Shown: positions 1 through 4,604 of the stretch, one piece after another
Layout of the letters: each line of letters opens with the position of its first letter
How positions within the stretch are numbered: the first letter of the stretch is position 1
Assembly (NCBI GenBank): GCA_021828745.1
Contig: JAJZDE010000027.1
Span: 1-13,925 of the forward strand
Origin: Pseudomonadota bacterium
GTDB taxonomy: Bacteria; Pseudomonadota; Gammaproteobacteria; Burkholderiales; Ferrovaceae
Direction: 5' to 3'
DNA: 13,925 nt
Program-made: the position numbers and the translations under genes
Notes under the pieces: model-generated
Database searches by the model: none
Seen by the model: only the letters and a program-made list of their open reading frames with translations
What the model was told of the DNA's origin: nothing

Positions 1-122
1 ATGGGGTAGAAAGGATTTTTTCTAGAGGGCTGGCGCGGATCCGTCACCTTCTTGGCAGATCGTCGTCGGACCCGCGCAACCAACTCTGCCCATTGCAGGC
101 AGAGCAAGTTTGACACTGATGG
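1..122. other. Upstream stretch without a recognised gene
   Basis: I recognise no gene here. The stretch contains a 7-bp inverted repeat, CTCTGCC at 84-90 and GGCAGAG at 98-104, with a 7-base loop. A perfect TTGACA hexamer lies at 110-115, but I see no convincing -10 box 16-18 bases further on. Confidence 0.3.
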
Positions 123-353
123 ATGAGGGTGTCCAGTTCTTTGAATTTCAAGGAGCTGGTGGTGTTGGGTCGTTTATTTCTCTGTGCAAGGTGTTCTTGT
201 CAGGTTTTTATCTGTCGTTCCTGTGATCGTGGTCAATGTTACTGCGCGGGGGAGTGCTCGAGGTTGGCACGGCAGTCAAAAATGCATAGCCTCACCAATC
301 CGCGTCTTATCCCCAGATTTACGCGCTTTTTAACCCCTGCTTACAGCCACTAG
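123..353 (+). CDS. Small cysteine-rich (zinc-ribbon-like) protein, probably truncated
   Basis: A 76-residue reading frame with cysteines at 21, 24, 26, 31, 34, 39, 41 and 45 (core FICRSCDRGQCYC). This spacing resembles a small metal-binding ribbon. I recall a family of small proteins with a CDRGQ-YC core followed by a long Arg-rich tail, often near mobile elements, but cannot name it. Here the Arg-rich tail is absent: after about residue 51 the sequence changes character, so the 3' end is probably lost or rearranged. The start is uncertain. The first ATG has no good ribosome-binding site, while AAGGAG upstream of GTG codons around residues 12-14 would suit a shorter protein. The function is unknown, and the frame could be fortuitous. 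Confidence 0.4.
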   Translation: MRVSSSLNFKELVVLGRLFLCARCSCQVFICRSCDRGQCYCAGECSRLARQSKMHSLTNPRLIPRFTRFLTPAYSH

Positions 354-373
354 ATATGGCATGTTAAGACTAG

Positions 374-399
374 AGCCAACTGGCCTGCAGTAGTTGGCT
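374..399. repeat. 8-bp inverted repeat downstream of the PIN gene
   Basis: AGCCAACT at 374-381 and AGTTGGCT at 392-399 are perfect inverse copies with a 10-base loop. The hairpin lies just past the end of the minus-strand PIN gene and could act in its transcription termination or mRNA stability. No T-run follows on the minus strand, so it is not a classical intrinsic terminator. Confidence 0.35.
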
Positions 400-434
400 A
401 CCGATGGTGTTAGCTGCCGATGGCCCGCACCCGA

Positions 435-944
435 TCAGCGCAGTGCGTTCAGCACTTTTTCGGCTTCTGTCCAGGGCAGCCGTCGCTTGCCAGACTTCAT
501 TCGGTCGAGTACCTTGAAGGCGTCGTCGACTGTCAGCAACTGGTTCTCGATCATGGCGCACAGCAGTCCGATGGTACCCATGACGTTGACCTGCTCCTTG
601 TTAGCAACAATCCGCAAATTGGTGTCGCCCGTGAGTAGGGTGCAGGCCTCCTGCTTCGCAAGCGCCAGTGCCAAGTAGTCGTTGTGACTGGGCTTTGGTC
701 CATTTTTCGCCGGAAGCAGATGGTTGTGCTGGCCTGGCAACTGCTGAGCATACTCCACGAAGTCGCCACTGACCTCCATGACCAGCAAGCCCAGGGCTTC
801 AAGGCCTGAACTACCCGGTTCAATTTCTTCGTAGTACAGCAGATCAGGGATGCCGAACTGCATCGGAAGCTGGAAGAGCGTCTCCATCAACGCTCCCGCT
901 TCCATATCAATTAAGATGTTGGTATCACTGATGAGCAACCGCAT
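435..944 (-). CDS. PIN-like domain protein, putative toxin or RNase
   Basis: A 169-residue protein with the features of a PIN-fold nuclease. It opens with a short strand and SDTNILID (Asp7), then has acidic residues at Glu39/Glu40, Asp89 in HNDYLALALA, and Asp107 in LLTGDTNLR. These match the acidic residues that bind Mg2+ or Mn2+ in the family; RNA cleavage is inferred. The start is supported by GGAG eight bases before the ATG. The gene overlaps the upstream XRE/ImmA gene by 20 bases, so the two are almost certainly co-translated. Pairs of a regulator-protease and a PIN protein behave as toxin-antitoxin-like modules or mobile-element stability systems. The length is normal for a single PIN domain and no truncation is visible. 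The exact PIN subfamily is unknown to me. Confidence 0.72.
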   Translation of the reverse strand: MRLLISDTNILIDMEAGALMETLFQLPMQFGIPDLLYYEEIEPGSSGLEALGLLVMEVSGDFVEYAQQLPGQHNHLLPAKNGPKPSHNDYLALALAKQEACTLLTGDTNLRIVANKEQVNVMGTIGLLCAMIENQLLTVDDAFKVLDRMKSGKRRLPWTEAEKVLNALR

Positions 945-2004
945 CCGATGACTCCAACTGACGTTCTTTGTGGAAGCGCATCATCGGGATGCCCAGCAGT
1001 TCCGCCGCCTTGCCTTCGGAAATGTATTGCTCGGCCAAGGCGCGGTACACCAACTGATCAAACAGTCGTGGCTGCTCTTGCGGCAGCGGGTCGCCCGGCT
1101 CGTTCTTGCGCCAGCCCTTTGCGGAAAACCGCTTGACCATCGAAAGGTGAGCAGCCTCGGTGATCACGCCACACTGTTTGGCGCGCTGTAACCACCCTGC
1201 CATCGACAGACCGAACTCGTGTTTGAGCACATACAGCTCTTGCCATTCCAGCGCATGACGTTGTGCACCAAGCAACTGAAGTACCGCGACACGCGGAGCC
1301 AGGAATGCACCGGCGAAACGGTCGCAGACTTTTTCTTCGTCGATGCCGTCGGCTAGTCGTCCTTCGAACAGCAGATGCCCTAGCTCATGCACCAGCGTGA
1401 ACCGCTGCCGATCACCGGGCCAGCGTTTGGAAACAGCCACGACCGGATATTCACGGCCATCTTCGGTTCGTGCCTTGGCCGTCAAGCCAGAGAAGCCCGG
1501 GTTCTCTTCATCAACCACGATGACCAGCAAGCCAAGGCCTTCGAGGGTGTCTGTGAGGTCAGCAATCGGGTTCAACCCCAACTGCCAAGCGTTGCGGACC
1601 GTATCCGTGAACGCATCGATCTCGTCCAGCGAGGCGATGTGCTCAGGCAGATTCCTGGGCGATGCAAACGCAGGAAAGGGTAGTTCGGGAAAAGCGCCGA
1701 GCAACTCCACGCGCTTTTCCACCAACTCGACAACCTTGATCTTCAGCGCATCCTGCGCCGTCTTGCCAAAGGTCGAGAGCTTGCGGAACTCGGGCTGCAG
1801 TAGTTCGACCGTATGCGTGCGAAAGAAGTACTCGGTCCGAATGTCGCAGGCGCGGGCCAGCTTGAGCAACTGAGTCGACGAGGGCGTCAGAAGACCCTTC
1901 TCGTACTTCTGGATGGCGGTGTGAGAAACACCCACCTGTTCACCCAATGCACCCAGGGTTAAACCTGCCGCTAATCGTGCTTGACGAATGCGATCTGCAA
2001 TCAT
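925..2004 (-). CDS. XRE-family regulator fused to ImmA/IrrE-type metallopeptidase
   Basis: A 359-residue fusion. Residues about 3-60 are an XRE/Cro helix-turn-helix (RIRQARLAAGLTLGALGEQ, then GVSHTAIQKYEKG). Residues about 140-245 are an ImmA/IrrE (DUF955) zinc protease with HELGH at 206-210 and the downstream acidic helix EEKVCDRFAGAFLAP, both needed in that family. The C-terminal third, including a helix EGKAAELLGI, is unassigned. I chose the ATG at 2004 because AAGGAGG lies 4 bases before it; an ATG 39 bases further upstream has no such site. Known relatives cleave or bind repressors and control mobile elements or stress genes. Here the overlapping PIN gene suggests that this protein is the antitoxin or regulator. 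An AT-rich inverted repeat just upstream is a candidate autoregulatory operator. Confidence 0.82.
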   Translation of the reverse strand: MIADRIRQARLAAGLTLGALGEQVGVSHTAIQKYEKGLLTPSSTQLLKLARACDIRTEYFFRTHTVELLQPEFRKLSTFGKTAQDALKIKVVELVEKRVELLGAFPELPFPAFASPRNLPEHIASLDEIDAFTDTVRNAWQLGLNPIADLTDTLEGLGLLVIVVDEENPGFSGLTAKARTEDGREYPVVAVSKRWPGDRQRFTLVHELGHLLFEGRLADGIDEEKVCDRFAGAFLAPRVAVLQLLGAQRHALEWQELYVLKHEFGLSMAGWLQRAKQCGVITEAAHLSMVKRFSAKGWRKNEPGDPLPQEQPRLFDQLVYRALAEQYISEGKAAELLGIPMMRFHKERQLESSDAVAHQ

Positions 2005-2022
2005 GACACCTCCTTGGGTTTG

Positions 2023-2058
2023 GTTTAAAATAACCACCATCATACTAAATTTTTAAAC
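2023..2058 (-). promoter_or_regulatory. Candidate operator of the XRE/ImmA-PIN operon
   Basis: GTTTAAAAT at 2023-2031 and ATTTTTAAAC at 2049-2058 form an inverted repeat (one extra T) around a 17-base centre. It sits immediately upstream of the AAGGAGG and start codon of the XRE gene. XRE repressors commonly bind such dyads over their own promoter, so autoregulation is a reasonable inference. No convincing -35/-10 pair was identified. Confidence 0.45.
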
Positions 2059-2115
2059 AAAGGAGAATCCCATCCGCCTAGGCGGCGTGACATCATTCGT
2101 GGTCGACCGCAATAT

Positions 2116-2161
2116 GTTCCTATATTTCGTCGAATGCAATAGATAGACGAAATATAGGAAC
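2116..2161. repeat. Perfect 16-bp inverted repeat with 14-base centre
   Basis: GTTCCTATATTTCGTC at 2116-2131 and GACGAAATATAGGAAC at 2146-2161 are exact inverse complements separated by 14 bases (2132-2145). The arms are AT-rich in a GC-rich surrounding. No T-run follows on either strand, so it does not look like a terminator. The arrangement suits a binding site for a dimeric DNA-binding protein or a tyrosine recombinase. The outer GTTCCTAT/ATAGGAAC is the same as the core of the yeast FRT site, probably by chance. Confidence 0.7.
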
Positions 2162-2472
2162 GCGATCCGCACCGGCAACCGGCTCTCCGCCCGACGCTTC
2201 CGCTGGATCCGGTTACTGCAGGTTGGTGATGAGCGGGATGCGTGCGGCACGATTTACTTCAATCTGATTGCGGACGCGGGTTCGATTGCGCTAATGGGAA
2301 TCGAACTGATGGCCGATCGGAACAGGCGGACAGCGTTAATTGACGGCAAAACCCAAAGGGCGACTGGTAGTAACATGCTGATTCCGCAGCGTTCCGCACC
2401 AATCCGCACATTTCCGCAATCGCATTACAGACGCGGTTTGAAACGAGCGGCGATTACACCACCATTTACCCT
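2162..2472. other. Unassigned stretch with 10-bp spaced TCCGCA repeats
   Basis: No gene is recognised. On the plus strand one frame is open from 2147 to 2713, but its Arg-rich translation resembles no family I know. The clear structure is four TCCGCA hexamers at 2383, 2393, 2403 and 2413, spaced exactly 10 bases apart, so all face the same side of the helix. They could be iteron-like protein-binding sites. Confidence 0.45.
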
Positions 2473-2502
2473 AAGCCGACTGTTCTCAGTCGGCTTTTTC
2501 TT
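2473..2502 (+). terminator. Rho-independent terminator
   Basis: A perfect 10-bp stem (AAGCCGACTG at 2473-2482, CAGTCGGCTT at 2487-2496) with a TTCT loop is followed by a T-rich tract, TTTC TTCT. It would end a plus-strand transcript. No plus-strand gene is recognised upstream in the window, so it probably remains from a lost or non-coding transcript. Confidence 0.8.
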
Positions 2503-2875
2503 CTCGGCCGTTTCCACCAAGGACGCGCCTTTCCGCCCCATTCTGCGTGTTCCACCCACCCAGCGGATAGCCAAAAATTGCACCATTTCCCGCCCGGTTC
2601 GACCCTGTCCTGCTCTCTGTTCTCAAAAAATAATAGAGAACCGCATACATTTGGCACAGGCAGAACACCTTTTCCGCCAAAGAGTTATGCATGTGCCCAA
2701 TAGGACGGTTTGACAGGTACACCAGTGAGCGCTCCATATGCCCTCCCCAGTCCCAAATTAATTCAATCAATTCTGGTGACGCGACATCTTTCCTGACACC
2801 GGGGGGGGTACGGCGATCTCATGCTTCAACACTTCAGTTCTTGAGGGCGCTGCGTGTTCTCACTACCAATGCGCC
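2503..2875. other. Gene-poor stretch upstream of the attC
   Basis: I see no credible gene. Short open frames exist on both strands but lack ribosome-binding sites and family resemblance. Visible structure: a GTTCTC/GAGAAC inverted repeat at about 2619-2641 and a run of eight G at 2801-2808. Since an attC-like site follows, this could be the body of a non-coding or decayed gene cassette. Confidence 0.35.
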
Positions 2876-2941
2876 CCCTAATACTACATTCGAGCGGACC
2901 TGCGCGAAAAACCGCGCAGGCCGGTTACTTCTACGTTAGAA
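2876..2941 (+). repeat. Integron attC-like recombination site
   Basis: The layout is that of an attC: an R''-like core CCCTAAT (2876-2882), an L''-like TTCGAGCGGAC, a perfect 8-bp stem CCTGCGCG (2899-2906) / CGCGCAGG (2913-2920) with loop AAAAAC, an L'-like CCGGTTACTTC, and an R' core GTTAGAA (2935-2941). The GTT is the expected crossover triplet. R'' ends in AAT rather than AAC, and the last base of R' departs from consensus, so activity may be reduced. The site directly precedes an AT-rich toxin-antitoxin module in the orientation expected for the next cassette. No integrase gene is present in the window. Confidence 0.72.
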
Positions 2942-2955
2942 GCTATTTTTCGTAC

Positions 2956-2993
2956 TTGAAATAAATTCAATAATGGTATATTTTTCATACCAT
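2956..2993 (+). promoter_or_regulatory. brnTA promoter with overlapping operator dyad
   Basis: A TTGAAA hexamer at 2956-2961 and TATATT at 2977-2982 could form the promoter; the 15-base spacer is short, and reading the -35 one or two bases earlier gives 16-17. A perfect 7-bp dyad, ATGGTAT (2973-2979) and ATACCAT (2987-2993), covers the -10 box and runs into the brnT start codon. BrnA is known to repress its own operon, so this is a natural operator. No Shine-Dalgarno fits between the -10 and the ATG, implying a leaderless or nearly leaderless mRNA. Confidence 0.55.
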
Positions 2994-3255
2994 GCATATT
3001 TTTGAATTTGATGAGTCCAAGAGTCAGGTGAACCTTTCCAAACACGGTATCAGTTTTATTGATGCACAGTTGTTGTGGAATGACCCGATGTTACTGGAAA
3101 TTCCTGCAAAGACAGAAGATGAGCCACGTTTTCTGGTAATCGGACTTATCAACGGGAAGCACTGGTCAGCCATTCTCACTTACAGAGGTAATAATATCCG
3201 GCTTATTTCTGTTCGTCGATCACGAACCGAGGAGGTAACACTATATGAAAGCTAA
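2992..3255 (+). CDS. brnT: BrnT family toxin (ribonuclease)
   Basis: An 87-residue protein closely matching the BrnT family: it opens FEFDESKSQVNLSKHGISF, has an EIPAKTEDEPRFLVIG core, then HWSAILTYRGNNIRLISVRR and ends EEVTLYES. BrnT is a small RelE-like ribonuclease that blocks translation and is neutralised by BrnA in a tight complex. Length and ends are normal for the family, so it looks intact. The ATG at 2992 lies inside an operator-like dyad and has no Shine-Dalgarno. The gene overlaps brnA by 11 bases. Its AT-rich composition and position directly behind an attC suggest an integron gene cassette, where toxin-antitoxin modules are common and thought to stabilise arrays. Confidence 0.92.
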   Translation: MHIFEFDESKSQVNLSKHGISFIDAQLLWNDPMLLEIPAKTEDEPRFLVIGLINGKHWSAILTYRGNNIRLISVRRSRTEEVTLYES

Positions 3256-3511
3256 AACTTTTGACAATCAGTTTGATGCTGGTGCTGACATTACCGCATC
3301 TTTGAACTTATCCAAAGCAAAACGTGCATTGCTGAATCAAAGGCGCGTCAATGTGGATTTCCCTACATGGATGATTGATTCTCTTGATCGAGAAGCAGAA
3401 AAACTTGGCGTTACACGGCAGTCTATTATCAAAGTATGGCTTGCTGAACGCCTTGAAATTTCCGCTTCTAATTCGGCGTTGAACCGGACGCTTACGACAA
3501 TCCCGCAATAG
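3245..3511 (+). CDS. brnA: BrnA family antitoxin (ribbon-helix-helix)
   Basis: An 88-residue antitoxin. The N-terminal part (FDNQFDAGADI, then LNLSKAKR) is the toxin-binding region of BrnA. The C-terminal part (RRVNVDFPTWMIDSLDREA and LGVTRQSIIKVWLAERLE) is a ribbon-helix-helix DNA-binding domain. AGGAGG lies nine bases before the ATG, giving a much better translation signal than that of brnT and fitting excess antitoxin. The ordinary family sequence ends near AERLE at about residue 71. The remaining tail lies over an apparent half-attC and the start of unrelated sequence, so it is probably junction-derived. The protein should neutralise BrnT and repress the operon. Confidence 0.92.
   Translation: MKAKTFDNQFDAGADITASLNLSKAKRALLNQRRVNVDFPTWMIDSLDREAEKLGVTRQSIIKVWLAERLEISASNSALNRTLTTIPQ
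3466..3491 (+). repeat. Probable left half of a second attC (truncated)
   Basis: TTCTAAT at 3466-3472 resembles an R'' core and GTTGAACCGGACGC at 3478-3491 resembles an L'' box, with the spacing seen in the attC at 2876. The matching right half (L' and a GTTRRRY core) is not found downstream. Instead the sequence runs into the antisense of the conserved protein at 3499-3736. This would be the residue of the brnTA cassette's own attC. Confidence 0.45.
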
Positions 3512-3736
3512 TTGTAGCCATGATCCCTGCGCAGCAACGCATCCAGCGCATCGACGCGGCGCGCCAGTTCATCGCCGCTCAGCGCTACGGTCGGCAGTTC
3601 TTCCCCGAGCTGGTAGAAATACCATGTGCCGGATTTGCACTCTCCCCCACAATGCGTCGAGTTGTTGCCATTGCAGCATGCCCGTGAACGAGCCTTTCAA
3701 TCGCGCATGGAATGCCGCGGGGTCGGTGCCATCCAT
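3499..3736 (-). pseudogene. Conserved permease-cluster protein, frameshifted and 3'-truncated
   Basis: Reading starts at the ATG at 3736, 5 bases after the mini-thioredoxin stop, with MDGTDPAAFHARLKGSFTGM and LQWQQLDALWG. It then shifts frame at a run of five G (plus-strand C-run 3644-3648). Removing one base joins it to ECKSGTWYFYQLGEELP, then DALDALLRRDHGYNYCGIV. I recall uncharacterised proteins near DUF318 permeases that end in CGIVYADD or similar, with an LDALW...WYxYxxGE core. The function is unknown. Here the normal C-terminal tail after CGIV is missing because the frame runs into the brnTA cassette end. The single-base shift could be a read error; the missing tail cannot. Confidence 0.6.
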
Positions 3737-3741
3737 GGCGT

Positions 3742-3972
3742 TCACAGCCAGCCTGCGATCTTTTCGCGGCTCGGCACCCCGCCGGCATGCACAACCTTGC
3801 CATCTACCACGACGCCCGGCGTGGACATCACGCCGTAGGACATGATGGACTGGAGGTCTTCGATCTTTTCCAGATCGATCGCCACGCCTTTTGCCTTCGC
3901 AGCTTCTTCGATCAGTTTCATCGTGGTCTTGCAATTGGCACAGCCTGTGCCGAGAACTTTGATGTTTTTCAT
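3742..3972 (-). CDS. Mini-thioredoxin (redox-active disulfide protein family)
   Basis: A 76-residue thioredoxin-fold protein. Strand NIKVLGTG leads into the active site CANC (Cys11, Cys14). STPGVVVDGKVVHAGG carries the cis-proline loop and hairpin, and the last helix is SREKIAGWL. Its size fits the small redox-active disulfide protein 2 / Thioredoxin_3 family, whose members often sit beside DUF318/ArsP permeases. There is no signal peptide, so it should act in the cytoplasm, perhaps reducing the permease cysteines or handling a metal(loid). The ATG at 3972 was chosen because AAGGAG precedes it and the family starts there. It follows the DUF2892-like gene closely in the same operon. A paralogue lacking both cysteines lies two genes upstream. 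Confidence 0.85.
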   Translation of the reverse strand: MKNIKVLGTGCANCKTTMKLIEEAAKAKGVAIDLEKIEDLQSIMSYGVMSTPGVVVDGKVVHAGGVPSREKIAGWL

Positions 3973-3989
3973 GTTGTGCTCCTTGAGAC

Positions 3990-4237
3990 TTAGCAGCAGG
4001 ATTTGCCATCTTTTGAGGGAGTGCAGCATTCGCCCTTTTGCAGTCCGAGCGCATTCAGCACCTTGACCAGCGGACAAAATCCGGTGAATCCCATCTGGAA
4101 CAAGTTGAACCCCACGAACAAGGTCAGCCATAACCAACTTGCATGCGACAGGTCTGCCTGTCCCATCCAGTGGCCAGCCCCAAGCTCAGCATGACCATGA
4201 ATCCAGCAAAGATACTGACGATGCGATTTATCTCCAT
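3990..4237 (-). pseudogene. DUF2892-like small membrane protein, single-base frameshift
   Basis: From the ATG at 4237 (GAGGG seven bases before it) the frame reads [20 protein letters not shown]. It then shifts near 4170-4175, where adding one G restores [41 protein letters not shown] and a Cys-rich end, [14 protein letters not shown]. The restored protein is 82 residues, with two membrane helices around a short loop, a conserved FTGFCP motif and C-terminal cysteines that could bind metal. DUF2892 (YgaP-type) proteins often accompany rhodanese, thioredoxin and permease genes in sulfur or metalloid clusters. Everything else looks well conserved, so the one missing base may be a sequencing error. 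As written, the product would stop after about 37 residues. Confidence 0.72.
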
Positions 4238-4295
4238 GATACGTTCCCTCTTGCTTCAAGCGTGTCACCAAATTCCGGGCAACACAAACGGATAC

Positions 4296-4565
4296 TCAAA
4301 CCAATTGTTTCAGCCGTGCTTCAATCTCTTCGGTGCGCGCCAATCCGCTGAAGATCACCGTTCCTTCATGCGGCACCGCAGGCGTATCCGCATAGGCAAT
4401 ACCTAGTGCCTCAACATTCTTGCATACCTCCAGCATCAGCCTGATACCCGCACCGCCTGCCGCACAGGTTAGGCGCTTCTCCATGCGCAACAGCGGCTCG
4501 CCCGTGCCCGCCAGAGTGAGGCGGATCACAGGCGCATCAGTTGGCGGTGTGGCGCAAGATGACAC
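4296..4565 (-). CDS. Thioredoxin-fold protein lacking the CxxC active site
   Basis: An 89-residue protein that lines up by eye with the mini-thioredoxin at 3742-3972. IRLTLAGTG matches IKVLGTG, TPAVPHEGTVIFSGLA matches the STPGVVVDGKVVHAGG loop, and TEEIEARLKQL matches the last helix. Where the partner has GTGCANC this one has GTGEPLL, so both redox cysteines are missing. Cys4, Cys34 and Cys48 remain. It therefore cannot act as a normal disulfide reductase; a binding, sensing or scaffold role is inference. The start is a GTG at 4565 with AGAGGT about nine bases upstream. It lies between the cytochrome and the DUF2892-like gene on the same strand, 39 bases after the cytochrome stop. Identity of the fold is likely; the family name is unknown. 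Confidence 0.7.
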   Translation of the reverse strand: MSSCATPPTDAPVIRLTLAGTGEPLLRMEKRLTCAAGGAGIRLMLEVCKNVEALGIAYADTPAVPHEGTVIFSGLARTEEIEARLKQLV

Positions 4566-4604
4566 AATGACACCTCTTCATTAAAAACATTCAGCTGTCT
4601 CAAA

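Noticed and set aside
309..317. TTATCCCCA, one mismatch from a DnaA box
   Set aside because: It is a single imperfect copy with no cluster, AT-rich unwinding region or replication gene nearby.
1343..1873. Plus-strand open frame of 176 residues
   Set aside because: It lies opposite the XRE/ImmA gene, is rich in Ser and Arg, has no ribosome-binding site and is a shadow of the minus-strand codons.
2268..2310. tRNA-like GGGTTCGATT and GGGAATCGAAC segments
   Set aside because: They recall a T-arm, but no paired 5-bp stem, acceptor stem or anticodon arm could be built around them on either strand.
2486..2770. Minus-strand open frame of 94 residues
   Set aside because: No ribosome-binding site or family resemblance was seen, and it runs through a terminator region. 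Kept only as an unassigned stretch.
2772..2800. GGTGACGCGACATC...TGACACC as an insertion-sequence end
   Set aside because: It looked IS-like, but no partner inverted repeat or transposase was found in the neighbourhood.
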